A stretch of DNA of 64,000 bases. Source: Azophilus sp965116165 (GTDB lineage Bacteria > Pseudomonadota > Gammaproteobacteria > Pseudomonadales > Azotimanducaceae). This document shows positions 1-9,030 of the stretch, one piece after another. How positions within the stretch are numbered: position 1 is the first letter of the stretch; each line of letters opens with the position of its first letter. The notes below the pieces were generated by a model that saw nothing but the letters and a program-made list of their open reading frames with translations, had not been told where the DNA came from and made no database searches. Where the stretch lies: contig OZ220484.1 in the NCBI GenBank assembly GCA_965116165.1, forward strand, positions 2,914,001-2,978,000, given 5' to 3'. Made by a program: the position numbers and the translations under genes.

Positions 1-1
1 G

Positions 2-2401
2 ATCGGCAGCCCGGTGTTGACGGAACTCGTGTCGGGAACCATGGCCGATTTCTTCCGGGCCGTCGGCTCCGGCTCGCGGTTCGAGGCCATTACCCGCGGG
101 GTTTTGGATCTGCGCGATCTCTACTACTATCTCTCCCTGGCCGCTGTCTTCCTCGCGCTCAATGTCTACGGGCTGGAGGTGCAGCGCTGGGCGAGGGATG
201 GCGACCGCGGGCGCCATTCGGCCTGGCTCCTGGGCACAGGCCTTTTGGTTGCCAATCTACTGGCCGCCAATTTATGGCTGGGGTCGCTCACCGGTTTGCG
301 GGTGGATATGACGGAAGGGCGCATCTATTCGGTCTCGGATGCCACCCGAGTCTATCTCGGCCGATTGCGGGAGCCCTTGCTGATCCGCGGCTATTTCAGC
401 AACAAAACCCATCCGCTGCTCGCGCCTTTGGTACCGCGCATGCGCGACCTGTTGACGGAATACGAGGTGGCCGGCCGCGGTAAGGTGCGCGTTGAAATCA
501 TTGATCCGGCGGACGACCCGGAGATGGAGGACGAGGCAAACACCAAGTACGGCATCCGCTCGGTGCCATTCCAGGTGGCGGACCGCTATCAGTCGAGTTT
601 GGTCAATTCCTATTTCGACGTACTGCTCGCCTATGGGGACGAATACGAAGTGCTGGGCTTCCGCGACCTGATCGAAGTGAAGGTGCGTGGCGAGGCGGAT
701 CTCGATGTGCAACTGCGCAACCCGGAATACGATCTCACCCGCGCCATCAAGAAGGTCTTGTTCGGCTTCCAGGGCGGCAGCAGCGTGTTTGCCAACATCC
801 AGGAACCGGTGCGGTTCATTGGCTATGTGTCCGGCGACGACAAGCTGCCGGAGGCTCTGGCCGAATACCGGCCCGTCCTGACCGAAGTTCTCGACACATT
901 GGCCAGCGAGAGCGACGGCAAACTCAATGTGGAGATCCTCGACCCGGAGGCGGGCGATGGCTCCCTGGCCCAGGAAATCGCCGACAATTACGGTTTTCAG
1001 CCCATGGCGGCGAGCCTCTTCGACCTCAACTACTTCTATTTTTATCTGACGCTAACCGATGGTGAAACGGTAGTGCAGATACCACTGCCCGAGGCGCGCT
1101 CCGCAGAGGCCACGCGGCGCGGCATCGAGGAGGGGCTAAAGCGCTTCGCCGCCGGGCTGTTGCGTACCGTCGCGTTGGCAACGCCGCCCGCCCCGCCGCC
1201 CTATATGGCCAATCAGGGCATGGGCGGCAATCAATTCACGCAACTTCAGGGCACCCTGGCCAACGATTTCAATGTGGAAACCACGGACTTGACCGACGGG
1301 GTCGTGCCCGAGGCGGCGGATCTTTTGATTGTGGTTGATCCTCGGGATTTCACGGAAAAACAACGCTTCGCCGTGGATCAATTTCTCATGAGGGGCGGCA
1401 CCGTGATGATAGCCGCGGGTGCCTATGACGCCAGCCTCACCGGGCAGTCGCTCACGGCCACAAGGCGTACGACGGGGCTTGAGGGCTGGTTGGACCATCA
1501 TGGGGTGGACATTGGCGATGCGCTGGTGATGGATCCGGCCAATGCGGCTTTTCCGGTGCCGGTGACCCGTCGTGTTGGTGGATTCAGCTTCCAGGAACTC
1601 GTGATGCTCGACTATCCGTATTTCCCGGATATCCGCGCTCCGGGCCTGAACCCGGACTCCCTGATCACCGCGCCGCTACCGCAGGTCACCATGGCTTGGG
1701 CATCGCCCCTGGTTTTGGACGGCGAAGCCAATGCGAATCGGGAAGTCGTGGAACTGCTGCGTACTTCGGCGGGAAGTTGGCTTTCGAACTCGACCGATGT
1801 TATGCCACGCACGGACGAATTTGGTTCGAGCGCATTTCAGCCCGACGGCGATCAGGCGGAACGACTGGTGGGCGTGGCGATCAGCGGTCGGTTCGATTCC
1901 TTCTTCAAGGGCCAGGACTCGCCGTTGCTGGCCGAGCCGAAGGAAGGGGAGGATGAGGATTCCGGCGACACCGACGCAAACACAACCGCCGGGGAAGACG
2001 AGGAAGCGGAGGATGTCGATACGCTCGGCGTCGTCGGTTCCGTCATCGAGCGCTCGCCGGAATCGGCGCGTTTGTTTGTCTTTTCCTCCAACAGCTTCTT
2101 GGCGGACCAGACCTTGCGCATGGTCGGTTCCGCCGATGGCACCCTATACGACAACCCGGTGCGGATGCTGGTCAACGCGGTCGACTGGTCTTTGGAGGAT
2201 CGCACCCTGCTCGGCATTCGGGCGCGAGGCAACTTCAACCGCACCCTGCCGCAGTTGGCCGAAGCCCGGCAGTCGGTCCTTGAATACCTGAACTACGGCA
2301 TGGCGCTCCTTGGTATCGGGTTGGTCTACCTGGTGCATCGTCGGCGCATGGCCCGCCGGCGCAGGATCTATCGCGATTGGCTGGTCGGAGAGCGAGCGTG
2401 A
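2..2401 (+). CDS. GldF/GldG-type ABC transport accessory protein, 5' partial
   Basis: The frame is open through the left edge, so the true start lies outside. The first ~60 visible residues (FEAITRGVLDLRDLYYYLSL, then a hydrophobic stretch) look like the C-terminal end of an ABC-2/GldF permease. They run straight into a GldG-type domain with a second membrane segment, a large periplasmic region and a C-terminal membrane anchor (YGMALLGIGLVYLV) followed by an Arg-rich tail. GldG-family proteins act with an ABC ATPase and permease in the envelope; outside Bacteroidetes gliding systems their substrate is unknown. An acidic linker (EGEDEDSGDTDANTTAGEDE) sits near residue 650. The downstream gene starts inside the stop codon (GTGA overlap), which implies translational coupling. 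The family is fairly sure; the function is not. Confidence 0.8.
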   Translation: MGSPVLTELVSGTMADFFRAVGSGSRFEAITRGVLDLRDLYYYLSLAAVFLALNVYGLEVQRWARDGDRGRHSAWLLGTGLLVANLLAANLWLGSLTGLRVDMTEGRIYSVSDATRVYLGRLREPLLIRGYFSNKTHPLLAPLVPRMRDLLTEYEVAGRGKVRVEIIDPADDPEMEDEANTKYGIRSVPFQVADRYQSSLVNSYFDVLLAYGDEYEVLGFRDLIEVKVRGEADLDVQLRNPEYDLTRAIKKVLFGFQGGSSVFANIQEPVRFIGYVSGDDKLPEALAEYRPVLTEVLDTLASESDGKLNVEILDPEAGDGSLAQEIADNYGFQPMAASLFDLNYFYFYLTLTDGETVVQIPLPEARSAEATRRGIEEGLKRFAAGLLRTVALATPPAPPPYMANQGMGGNQFTQLQGTLANDFNVETTDLTDGVVPEAADLLIVVDPRDFTEKQRFAVDQFLMRGGTVMIAAGAYDASLTGQSLTATRRTTGLEGWLDHHGVDIGDALVMDPANAAFPVPVTRRVGGFSFQELVMLDYPYFPDIRAPGLNPDSLITAPLPQVTMAWASPLVLDGEANANREVVELLRTSAGSWLSNSTDVMPRTDEFGSSAFQPDGDQAERLVGVAISGRFDSFFKGQDSPLLAEPKEGEDEDSGDTDANTTAGEDEEAEDVDTLGVVGSVIERSPESARLFVFSSNSFLADQTLRMVGSADGTLYDNPVRMLVNAVDWSLEDRTLLGIRARGNFNRTLPQLAEARQSVLEYLNYGMALLGIGLVYLVHRRRMARRRRIYRDWLVGERA

Positions 2402-3522
2402 ATACGAGAATTGGTCTATTGGGTGCCGTATTGGCGGCCCAGGTTCTGATTATCGCCGTACTTCTCATTTCGAGCGGCGTTGGAGCGGGCGAGGAAGCCA
2501 GAAGCCTGCTGCCCTTCGAACCGGTGCGGACCGTAAGCCTCGATATTGCGACGGAAGATGAGGAGGTGGGGCTCGCCCGAGACGATGACGGCTGGCGGCT
2601 CGACGGCGGATTGCCGGCGGATGACGGCAAAGTTGGCGAAGTGTTGGAAAAACTCGCCAAGGCGTCGGCGGCCTGGCCGGTTGCGACCAGTGCCTCGAGC
2701 GCCGAGCGCTTCGAGGTTACCGAGGAGAACTTTCAACGCCGGCTGGTGGTCGAAAGCGAAAGCGGCGAAACCGCAACGCTCTATCTGGGTTCCTCGCCGG
2801 GCTATAGGCGCGTACACGCCCGGGCGGACGGTGCCGACGAGGTCTACAGCATCGATTTTTCAAACTACGAGGCCCCGGCCGATGTCGACCAGTGGCTGGA
2901 CAAAAAACTACTCCGGCCTCGGGGGGATGTGACCGCCGTTGCCAGAGCGGATGGTTGGGCGCTCGGGCTCGTCGCGGCCGAAGCCGCAAAAGGTCAAGAC
3001 ACCGAGGTGACCGGCGGTGCTGCTGCCGACGCGGCGGGAGGAGGCGCCGAGGATGATGCGGACACCGATCCGGGTGGGGATCTGAGCGACAGCGGCCAAT
3101 CCGACGCTGCAGTCGGAGGAGACATGGATGGCGACACCGACGGCCGCGACGGTCGATTCTGGTTGGTGGACGGGGTGCGGGCCGATGCCGAGGCGGCGGC
3201 AAGGCTGGTGGGCCGCTTCGCCGATTTGAGTGTCCTCGGTATTGCCGAGAAAACAGGCGAGTCCAAGGGATCCTTCACTGTTCTAGACGGGGAGGGGGAA
3301 TATCGTCTGGAGCTGTTTTTCGAGGAAGACCAGGACGACTACAGCGTCGTTTCTTCCCGAGTGGACGGCCGCTTCGAAATCGCCACCTACATCGCCGAAC
3401 AAATGCTCATTGATGTTGGCGACCTGCTTCCCAAGCAGGAAGAACCCGAACTTGTCGAAGACCCCGACGCCGATGACGAACCCGTGGATGTGGCGGGCAG
3501 CGCGACGGAACCCATGCCCTGA
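2398..3522 (+). CDS. DUF4340 domain-containing membrane-anchored protein
   Basis: I chose the GTG at 2398, which overlaps the preceding TGA by four bases, over an in-frame start 21 bases upstream. It puts an N-terminal membrane anchor (IGLLGAVLAAQVLIIAVLLI) right at the start. About 374 residues. The rest resembles DUF4340 proteins, which are regularly encoded directly after GldG-type genes: WRLDGGLPADDGKV near residue 70 and repeated beta-type segments. A 70-residue Ala/Gly/Asp-rich acidic linker lies around residues 200-260 and resembles the acidic linker in the upstream partner. It is probably an envelope subunit of the same ABC-type complex. The biochemical role is unknown. Confidence 0.75.
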   Translation: MNTRIGLLGAVLAAQVLIIAVLLISSGVGAGEEARSLLPFEPVRTVSLDIATEDEEVGLARDDDGWRLDGGLPADDGKVGEVLEKLAKASAAWPVATSASSAERFEVTEENFQRRLVVESESGETATLYLGSSPGYRRVHARADGADEVYSIDFSNYEAPADVDQWLDKKLLRPRGDVTAVARADGWALGLVAAEAAKGQDTEVTGGAAADAAGGGAEDDADTDPGGDLSDSGQSDAAVGGDMDGDTDGRDGRFWLVDGVRADAEAAARLVGRFADLSVLGIAEKTGESKGSFTVLDGEGEYRLELFFEEDQDDYSVVSSRVDGRFEIATYIAEQMLIDVGDLLPKQEEPELVEDPDADDEPVDVAGSATEPMP

Positions 3523-3642
3523 CGCCGCATTGCGGACGCGCCCTGCGGGTGGCGGCGGGAGCGCCCCGGACGCGTTGCGTCCGCTTGAAGTAGGTCGCCT
3601 ACGACTGCGCGGCCGCGCCTTGCCCGGAACGCTCTCGCCATC

Positions 3643-3675
3643 ACTGATGCGACATTGTCGGTTGGATGGAGCACT
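3643..3675. repeat. Partial copy of the 53-bp inverted repeat
   Basis: The stretch CTGATGCGACATTGTCGGTT plus GGATGGAGCACT matches the loop and right arm of the inverted repeat at 13150-13202 with a few changes. The left arm is missing. It lies in the 420-bp gap between the DUF4340 gene and the HAD hydrolase. Confidence 0.6.
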
Positions 3676-3701
3676 GGTATCCCTTCAACCTGATATTACC
3701 G

Positions 3702-3806
3702 GATGGGACTTATATACATAAGTTGACATGCCACTATATATTGAGGATTTAGTGACGGGAAACCACCACATGTTGGGTTTTGTCAACTAATCGATATAAT
3801 TCCCCT
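3702..3806. repeat. Dispersed ~105-bp repeat, copy A
   Basis: It starts GATGGGACTTATATACATA, has inverted ends AGTTGACA and TGTCAACT, and finishes ATCGATATAATTCCCC. It is nearly identical to the copy at 60739-60842 and clearly related to those at 40763-40964 and 56402-56492. The inverted ends could form a long-stem RNA or DNA hairpin. No coding capacity is seen. With the partial repeat at 3643-3675 it accounts for much of this gap; the rest shows nothing recognisable. Confidence 0.85.
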
Positions 3807-3940
3807 GAACTCGCACTCGGCCATGTTCAACCAACTGCCGTGCTTCATCGAGTACAGAAACCCCCGATCAAAAAGAATTGGCTCGCTGGTCTCCCTTTCG
3901 CTGGTTTCCCTTCCGGCCTCAAGCAGGGCGGGATACGACC

Positions 3941-4681
3941 GTGAAATTATCATTTTCCAACCATCTGAGAGACTTGGGAGCGCAACAAAAAGCGCCCGGG
4001 GCCACCGCCTTTTTCGACTTGGACCGCACCCTGATCGCGGGCTATTCGGTAACGGCGCTTGGCTGGGAGGGGTTCAAATGCGCCACCGTGCCCCGCTGGC
4101 GCATGGCCCTGCGGTTGCGCGTGTTCATCGAATACGGGCTGGGGCTGGCGCACTACCTCGACCTGCTGCGAGGAACGCTGAAGGATCTGGCACGGGCCGG
4201 TGTGACGGAATCCGAATTCCTACGGTTGGGAGAGCGGGCATTCCACAACGGCTTGGCGGGGAAAGTTTACGACGAAAGCCACCAACTCGTGGCGGCGCAC
4301 CGTACCCTGGGTCATACGGTTGTCCTACTCACTTCCGCCACCCGTGCCCAGGCCGCGCCCTTTGCCCGCGAACTCGGGATCGAGCATCTGTGCTGCACCG
4401 AAATCGAGGTCATCGACGGCCGCATCACCGGCGCTTTTCAACCCTGTCATGGCGAGAGCAAACGGGAAATCGCCGAGCGGTTCTGCGCACAACGGGCCCA
4501 AAAGCTTTGCGACGCCTGGTTCTATACCGATGGCATTGAAGACCTGCCTCTCCTGAACGTTGTCGGCAGGCCCGTCGTTGTAAACCCAAAGTCGAGGCTC
4601 GCGCGGGTGGCGGCGGAACGGGGCTGGCCGCAACTCGAATTCCCGGCGCGAAGGAACGGCCGAGACTATCCGTCCCAGTAG
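3941..4681 (+). CDS. HAD-IB family phosphatase (SerB-like)
   Basis: This is a haloacid-dehalogenase-type hydrolase that should cleave a phosphomonoester in the cytoplasm. Motif I is FFDLDRTL (nucleophile and acid/base Asp), motif II is LLTSAT, the motif III lysine is in GESKREIAERF, and motif IV is YTDGIEDLPLL. A cap domain lies between motifs I and II. About 246 residues, normal for HAD-IB. I prefer the GTG at 3941 because it follows a GGGCGGGA stretch; an in-frame TTG at 3878 would add 21 residues. The gene converges with the small membrane gene on the other strand and overlaps it by 16 bases. The substrate is unknown; phosphoserine or a lysophospholipid-type phosphate are family precedents. 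Confidence 0.8.
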   Translation: MKLSFSNHLRDLGAQQKAPGATAFFDLDRTLIAGYSVTALGWEGFKCATVPRWRMALRLRVFIEYGLGLAHYLDLLRGTLKDLARAGVTESEFLRLGERAFHNGLAGKVYDESHQLVAAHRTLGHTVVLLTSATRAQAAPFARELGIEHLCCTEIEVIDGRITGAFQPCHGESKREIAERFCAQRAQKLCDAWFYTDGIEDLPLLNVVGRPVVVNPKSRLARVAAERGWPQLEFPARRNGRDYPSQ

Positions 4682-4854
4682 GCGGGCGTGGCGAACAGGA
4701 CGGCAACGGCAATGGCGGCGCCGATAACCAGGATGACCAGGAACGTGGTTTTCGTGTCGTCGTTCTCGGCCTGGGCGCGTTTTTTCTTGGTCACGAGGTA
4801 GAGTACGCCCAGGAAAATCAGGGCGGGAATCAGGAACTGTAAGAGGTAGCGCAT
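4666..4854 (-). CDS. Small two-helix membrane protein
   Basis: The 62-residue product has two clear membrane segments, LLQFLIPALIFLGVLYLVT and TFLVILVIGAAIAVAVLFA, joined by a short charged loop (KKKRAQAENDDTK). The ATG at 4854 follows GGGAAG; a TTG at 4878 overlapping the stop of the upstream dioxygenase gene is the alternative start. It is last in a leftward operon with the VOC dioxygenase and flavin monooxygenase, but nothing ties it functionally to them. I do not recognise the family. Confidence 0.55.
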   Translation of the reverse strand: MRYLLQFLIPALIFLGVLYLVTKKKRAQAENDDTKTTFLVILVIGAAIAVAVLFATPAYWDG

Positions 4855-4874
4855 CTTCCCGTGGGCCCAACCCT

Positions 4875-5480
4875 TCAAGGGCGCTCCGGCAACTGCGCGA
4901 AGACCTCGCTCGGGTCGATCACGGGACGGGTCAGGAGCTTGGCCCTGTCCTCGCCGGCCCGATAGCGGGCAATCAGGTCGTCCGCGTCGAATTTGACACC
5001 GATGGGGTTAACCTCGAAGTCGCTTTGTTGCATCCAGCCGTTGATCTCCTCATTGGTGGCGAAGATATCGATCTGCAACTCGATGCTATTGCCGTCGGGG
5101 TCGGCATAGTAGAACGAGAGCGTCGCCCCATGATTCACCGTCCAGAACGGGACGATGCCGAGTGTCCGCAACCGCTCGTAGGTGATGAACAGGTCTTCGA
5201 TTGAATCGTAGGTGAAGGCGCAGTGATCGACGCCGGCCGCCGCCGGGTTCTTGTCGACCAGGCCCGGCATATTGAGCACCGCGATTCGGTGATGTTCGTC
5301 GTCGTAGGTAAGAAAGGTTGCCCCCGGCGTGCCGACCATCACCTCGGCTTCGAGCACTGTTTGGTACCAGCGGATCACTTCCGCGTAGCGGGAGGTGCGC
5401 ACCACGAAGTGGGCAAGTTTGGCGGGCGCTATCTTGCCGCGCTGCCGGGCCGTCTCCGGAACCCTTATCGCATTATCCAT
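4875..5480 (-). CDS. VOC-family (extradiol dioxygenase-like) protein
   Basis: This is a vicinal-oxygen-chelate protein with two beta-alpha-beta-beta-beta modules and the expected metal-ligand pattern: His in LAHFVVRTS, His in GVDHCAFTYD and Glu in GNSIELQID. The family includes biphenyl-diol and catechol extradiol dioxygenases, which cleave aromatic rings with Fe(II). The ATG at 5480 is preceded by TGAGG; a TTG at 5513 would add 11 residues. It sits a few bases downstream of a flavin monooxygenase on the same strand. That pairing suggests hydroxylation of an aromatic ring followed by ring opening. The substrate cannot be read from sequence. Confidence 0.8.
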   Translation of the reverse strand: MDNAIRVPETARQRGKIAPAKLAHFVVRTSRYAEVIRWYQTVLEAEVMVGTPGATFLTYDDEHHRIAVLNMPGLVDKNPAAAGVDHCAFTYDSIEDLFITYERLRTLGIVPFWTVNHGATLSFYYADPDGNSIELQIDIFATNEEINGWMQQSDFEVNPIGVKFDADDLIARYRAGEDRAKLLTRPVIDPSEVFAQLPERP

Positions 5481-5516
5481 GGTGTCGATTGCCTCAGGTT
5501 GCGAGTAACTCAATTC

Positions 5517-7202
5517 TTAGGCCGATACCCGCTCCCCGGCTGTTCTTTCGAGAATGCGGTCAAGCACATCCCGCAAGGTGCGCACAGGGTCGCGGACAGC
5601 CCGTTTGCTTCGCCAGGCGACATGTCCATCGGGACGTACCAACGCAGCGCCGTCCGCCACATCGTATAGCCTGCGCCAGCCGTCGGCGGGGTCGAGCACC
5701 GTATCGCCAACAACGACTGTCTCGACCCGTGGCGAGGCCAGGCTGGCGGCACGGCGCCACGCGGAAGCCGACTCGGTTCCCACGAGAAGCACGAAGCCGT
5801 TGCCGTATAGATCCAGGCTGGATAGGCGCCGACCCTCCCGTTGCAGCCATACATGCGGTGCCCGCGCACCTGGCCTGGCGCAGGGAATGTAGTCGCGGTC
5901 GGGGTTTGCAACAACGGGCATCGCGGTGCCGTCCGGTATGAGCGCACCGTTCTCGTAGCAGAATCCCAGATCCCGGCCCGGCGCGTCGAAGTGTCCGGCC
6001 TGCTCGTCCAGGATAGCTTGAATTTCTGCGGAAAGCGCTGCCGGCGTCGCCTCGCCATCGGCCAATCGCCGCCCCATTTCGACGGCGCCCGACCCCATGA
6101 TCCGACTGAAACCCAAGGCGTTGCGCACGCTGAATTCGCTGTTTGCCAAGGCCACGGGCCCGCGTTCGGATTCATAGGTATCGAGCAATGCCTTCTCCGC
6201 CTGGTCCTGGAGCACGGCGGCAAGCTTCCACGCCAGGTTGTGCGCGTCCTGCACACCGGTATTCATGCCAAATCCGCCGGTCGGCGGGAAGCGGTGGGCC
6301 GCATCGCCGGCGAGCAAGAGCGCGCCCTGTCGCCATTGGTGGGCCGTTTGCGCTGTCATTGACCAGGGTTTTACCGACCGCACCTCAATATCCATATCGA
6401 CACCGATGGCATGCCGCACGATGTCGACGCAGTGCTCCGGGGTGAATGTGCCTAGGTCGACGCGGTCGCCGGAAAACGCGGTTTGCACCGTCCAACGATT
6501 GTGGCCCATGTGGATGATTGTAACGGGATTGACGGGGTCTATGGTCCAATACAGCACCGTGGGCCGCTCCGCCGTCCAGGGCGACAGATCCATGTGGCAA
6601 TAAATGCCGACGATATGGGCAAGGGTCGGCCCGCCCCTCATTTCGATTTCGGCCAAACTGCGGGTGCGGCTTGATGCGCCGTCACAACCCACCAGCCATC
6701 GTGCGCGTATTTGTCGTCTCCGGCCTTGGGAAACGACCGTGGCGACAACGCCGTCGGCCTCTTGCTCAAAACCGGTTAGTTCTGTTGAGAAGAGAACACG
6801 CCCCGGGCCTTCCCGTGCTTTCGTTGCGAGCAGGGGCTCAATGAGATCCTGTGGGCAGGAGGTGCCCCTGCTTGGGCTTGCGGCTAAGCGGGCCGCGCTG
6901 CGGGACTTGTCGAACTGGGGTTCCAGGCAGGCCAGGTGCTCGCCGGCAACGCTGGTAACAATGCGGACGGCACCTTGGGCCAGGGGGTCGGATTGCGCGT
7001 GCACGGCATCCTCAATGCCGATAGAACGAAAAATCTCCGAGGTGCGGCGGTTCACCACATGCGCTTGAGGATGATTGCAGGTGCCGGGGTTCGCTTCGAC
7101 AAGCAGCGAATCGACACCGCATCGAGATAGGAGGATGGATAGCGTCAGACCCGTCGGGCCACCGCCAACGATAAGGACGGATGTGTTTTCGATTGAACTC
7201 AT
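5517..7202 (-). CDS. FAD-dependent aromatic monooxygenase
   Basis: A group A flavoprotein hydroxylase of 561 residues that should use NAD(P)H and O2 to hydroxylate an aromatic compound. It shows the N-terminal dinucleotide fold VLIVGGGPTGLTLSIL, the DG motif WLVGCDGASSRTRS, and the GD motif LLLAGDAAHRFPPTGGFGMN near residue 300. A C-terminal thioredoxin-like region follows, as in the phenol hydroxylase/TfdB/MhpA group. First gene of a leftward operon with the VOC dioxygenase. The promoter must lie in the 130-bp region shared with the divergent DUF4143 ATPase, which holds a solo MITE end and a perfect palindrome. Confidence 0.88.
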   Translation of the reverse strand: MSSIENTSVLIVGGGPTGLTLSILLSRCGVDSLLVEANPGTCNHPQAHVVNRRTSEIFRSIGIEDAVHAQSDPLAQGAVRIVTSVAGEHLACLEPQFDKSRSAARLAASPSRGTSCPQDLIEPLLATKAREGPGRVLFSTELTGFEQEADGVVATVVSQGRRRQIRARWLVGCDGASSRTRSLAEIEMRGGPTLAHIVGIYCHMDLSPWTAERPTVLYWTIDPVNPVTIIHMGHNRWTVQTAFSGDRVDLGTFTPEHCVDIVRHAIGVDMDIEVRSVKPWSMTAQTAHQWRQGALLLAGDAAHRFPPTGGFGMNTGVQDAHNLAWKLAAVLQDQAEKALLDTYESERGPVALANSEFSVRNALGFSRIMGSGAVEMGRRLADGEATPAALSAEIQAILDEQAGHFDAPGRDLGFCYENGALIPDGTAMPVVANPDRDYIPCARPGARAPHVWLQREGRRLSSLDLYGNGFVLLVGTESASAWRRAASLASPRVETVVVGDTVLDPADGWRRLYDVADGAALVRPDGHVAWRSKRAVRDPVRTLRDVLDRILERTAGERVSA

Positions 7203-7249
7203 AGGGGGTGGATTCTCTCACAGGTATTGGCACGATGCCGAGGCACCGA

Positions 7250-7275
7250 CTACAGGATTAATCGGAGGTTTCCTA
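7250..7275. repeat. Solo end of the AAGGAA MITE-like element
   Basis: The reverse complement reads AGGAAACCTCCGATTAATCC TGTAG and closely matches the left end of the element at 23805-23909 (AAGGAACCTCTGATTAATTC TGTAG). Only about 25 bp are conserved, so this is a relic or chance retention of a terminal repeat. Confidence 0.45.
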
Positions 7276-7309
7276 GGCTGATTCAAAATTTGATTTTGAA
7301 TCAGCCTAG
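7273..7309. promoter_or_regulatory. Perfect 37-bp palindrome upstream of the DUF4143 ATPase
   Basis: Two 17-bp arms (CTAGGCTGATTCAAAAT and its exact reverse complement) flank a 3-bp centre (TTG). It ends 23 bases before the ATPase start and 70 bases from the divergent monooxygenase start. There is no T-tract on either side, so a terminator is unlikely. It could be an operator, a hairpin in the 5' leader, or a mobile-element scar. Confidence 0.7.
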
Positions 7310-7332
7310 TTTCTAGTAGATTCGGCATCCTG

Positions 7333-9030
7333 ATGATTGTCCGAGACCTCGTCCCCCAGCTTTTCAAAGCGGCGACCCAAGCGCCTTGTGTTACTCTCAC
7401 CGGGCCTCGGCAGAGCGGCAAGACCACGCTGTGCCGGGCGAGCTTTCCGGGCCATCGCTACGTCACCCTGGAAGCGCCCGACCAGCGGCAATTCGCTGTT
7501 GAGGATCCCAGGGCATTCTTGGCGCAATTTCCCGACGGCGCCATCCTCGACGAGGTGCAGCGGGCACCCGATATCCTGTCGTATCTGCAAGGCGCTATTG
7601 ATGACGACCCCAGACCCGGGCGGTGGATTCTTAGTGGTTCGCAGAACCTGGCATTGCTGGCATCGGTTAGCCAATCGTTGGCCGGACGAACGGAGGCGCA
7701 TCATCTGTTGCCGTTGACCCACGGGGAGGTTGCCAGTTTCGACCGGCCTCCCATGAGCCTCGGTGAAGCGTTGTTTACCGGCGGCTACCCCCGTATCTTC
7801 GATTGGGATCTCGAGCCGGCGGACTGGTTGCGCTCCTATGTGGCCACCTATCTCGAGCGGGATGTTAGAGCGGTCGGCAATGTCGGCGACCTCGCGTTGT
7901 TTCAACGATTCGTCGAGCTTTGCGCGGGCCGCACGGGGCAGTTGTTGAATTATTCCACCTTGGCTGGCGACTGTGGCATTTCCCAGCCGACCGCCAAGGC
8001 TTGGCTGAGCGTGTTGGAGGCGAGTTTTATCGTCTTTCGCCTGCCGGCGTTTCACGCCAACCTGCGCAAGCGACTCGTCAAGATGCCGAAACTCTATTTT
8101 TACGACACGGGCCTCGCCTGCTGGCTGCTCGGCATTCGCGAATTTTCGCAGCTTTTCTCGCATCCCCTGCGCGGGAGCATTTTTGAAACCTGGGTGGTCT
8201 CTGAAACATTGAAGCACCGGACGAATCGGGGTTTGATGGGCGGGCTTGCGTTCTACCGTGACCGCAACGGGGCCGAGGTGGACCTGGTTCTGGACCGAAC
8301 GACGAGCGTTGCCCTCGTTGAGGCCAAGTCCGCCGCCACCCCTTCGTCGCGCTACTTCGATGCCCCCCGACTCGTGCGGCGGTATTTCGCGCCATCACGC
8401 AAAAGCTGTGAACTGGCGGTCGTCTACGGAGGTGACCAATATCAGGAGCGTTCGGAAGGGTGCCTGATTCCCTGGCGGCAACTCAGGTCTGTCGGTTTGG
8501 CGGGATGTTGTGCCACCATCGTCGTTCTTGCCGACGGGCGACCCGTTGACGGGGTGGAGATTCTTGTATTGTTTCCGAATCGGGCCTGGCAGCGCGCCCT
8601 AACCGGAAAACAGGGCGAGGCGGTTCTTAACTTGCATTCTGTGCATGCGCCAATGGCCGTATTCGTGGCGACCGAAGGGTTTGCGGGGCAATTGAAGTCT
8701 GGTTGGATCCCCGCCGAACGTGTGCTTAAGGTCGATTTGGACAGGATCCCGGAGGGCGGCTCGGTCATACTTCCCGATGGGATTGGCGCAATCCCCGGCC
8801 TTCGGGGGCGGCTGAAGGCCATGCGGGATGAACACGGTCGCCACTCTATCCATACAACCAATATCGCGATTAACGGCAGCCGGGAGGAACCGCAATCGTT
8901 CGTACTAGGGGAGGAGATGCGTCTGGCCGATGACGATGGCGGAGAGAAGCTGGTATGTATTCTCAATGTCATCGGCCGATCGGTGCTTTTGGAGTATCGC
9001 ACACCTCCGGAGCAGCCCAAGTCGAACTGA
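7333..9030 (+). CDS. AAA_14/DUF4143 ATPase with a C-terminal beta-rich extension
   Basis: Residues 1-385 are a standard DUF4143 ATPase: Walker A in LTGPRQSGKTTL, Walker B ILDEVQRAP, sensor-type ILSGSQN, a winged-helix middle (CGISQPTAKAWLSVLEASFIV), and a C-terminal nuclease-like patch (NGAEVDLVLDRTTSVALVEA plus K). Such proteins usually end near residue 385-400. This one continues for ~180 residues with a segment that looks like an Ig-like or carboxypeptidase-regulatory fold (VLADGRPVDGVEILVLFPNR, ATEGF), followed by GGSVILPDGIGAIPGLRGRL and VIGRSVLLEYR. The role of DUF4143 ATPases is poorly understood. There is no obvious partner gene. The boundary is clear; the function of the extension is unknown. 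Confidence 0.82.
   Translation: MIVRDLVPQLFKAATQAPCVTLTGPRQSGKTTLCRASFPGHRYVTLEAPDQRQFAVEDPRAFLAQFPDGAILDEVQRAPDILSYLQGAIDDDPRPGRWILSGSQNLALLASVSQSLAGRTEAHHLLPLTHGEVASFDRPPMSLGEALFTGGYPRIFDWDLEPADWLRSYVATYLERDVRAVGNVGDLALFQRFVELCAGRTGQLLNYSTLAGDCGISQPTAKAWLSVLEASFIVFRLPAFHANLRKRLVKMPKLYFYDTGLACWLLGIREFSQLFSHPLRGSIFETWVVSETLKHRTNRGLMGGLAFYRDRNGAEVDLVLDRTTSVALVEAKSAATPSSRYFDAPRLVRRYFAPSRKSCELAVVYGGDQYQERSEGCLIPWRQLRSVGLAGCCATIVVLADGRPVDGVEILVLFPNRAWQRALTGKQGEAVLNLHSVHAPMAVFVATEGFAGQLKSGWIPAERVLKVDLDRIPEGGSVILPDGIGAIPGLRGRLKAMRDEHGRHSIHTTNIAINGSREEPQSFVLGEEMRLADDDGGEKLVCILNVIGRSVLLEYRTPPEQPKSN

Noticed and set aside
3702..3806. TTGACA and TATAAT-like words in the dispersed repeat as a promoter
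   Set aside because: The two words are some 70 bases apart, far beyond the usual 16-18 base spacing, and are part of the repeat's inverted ends and tail.
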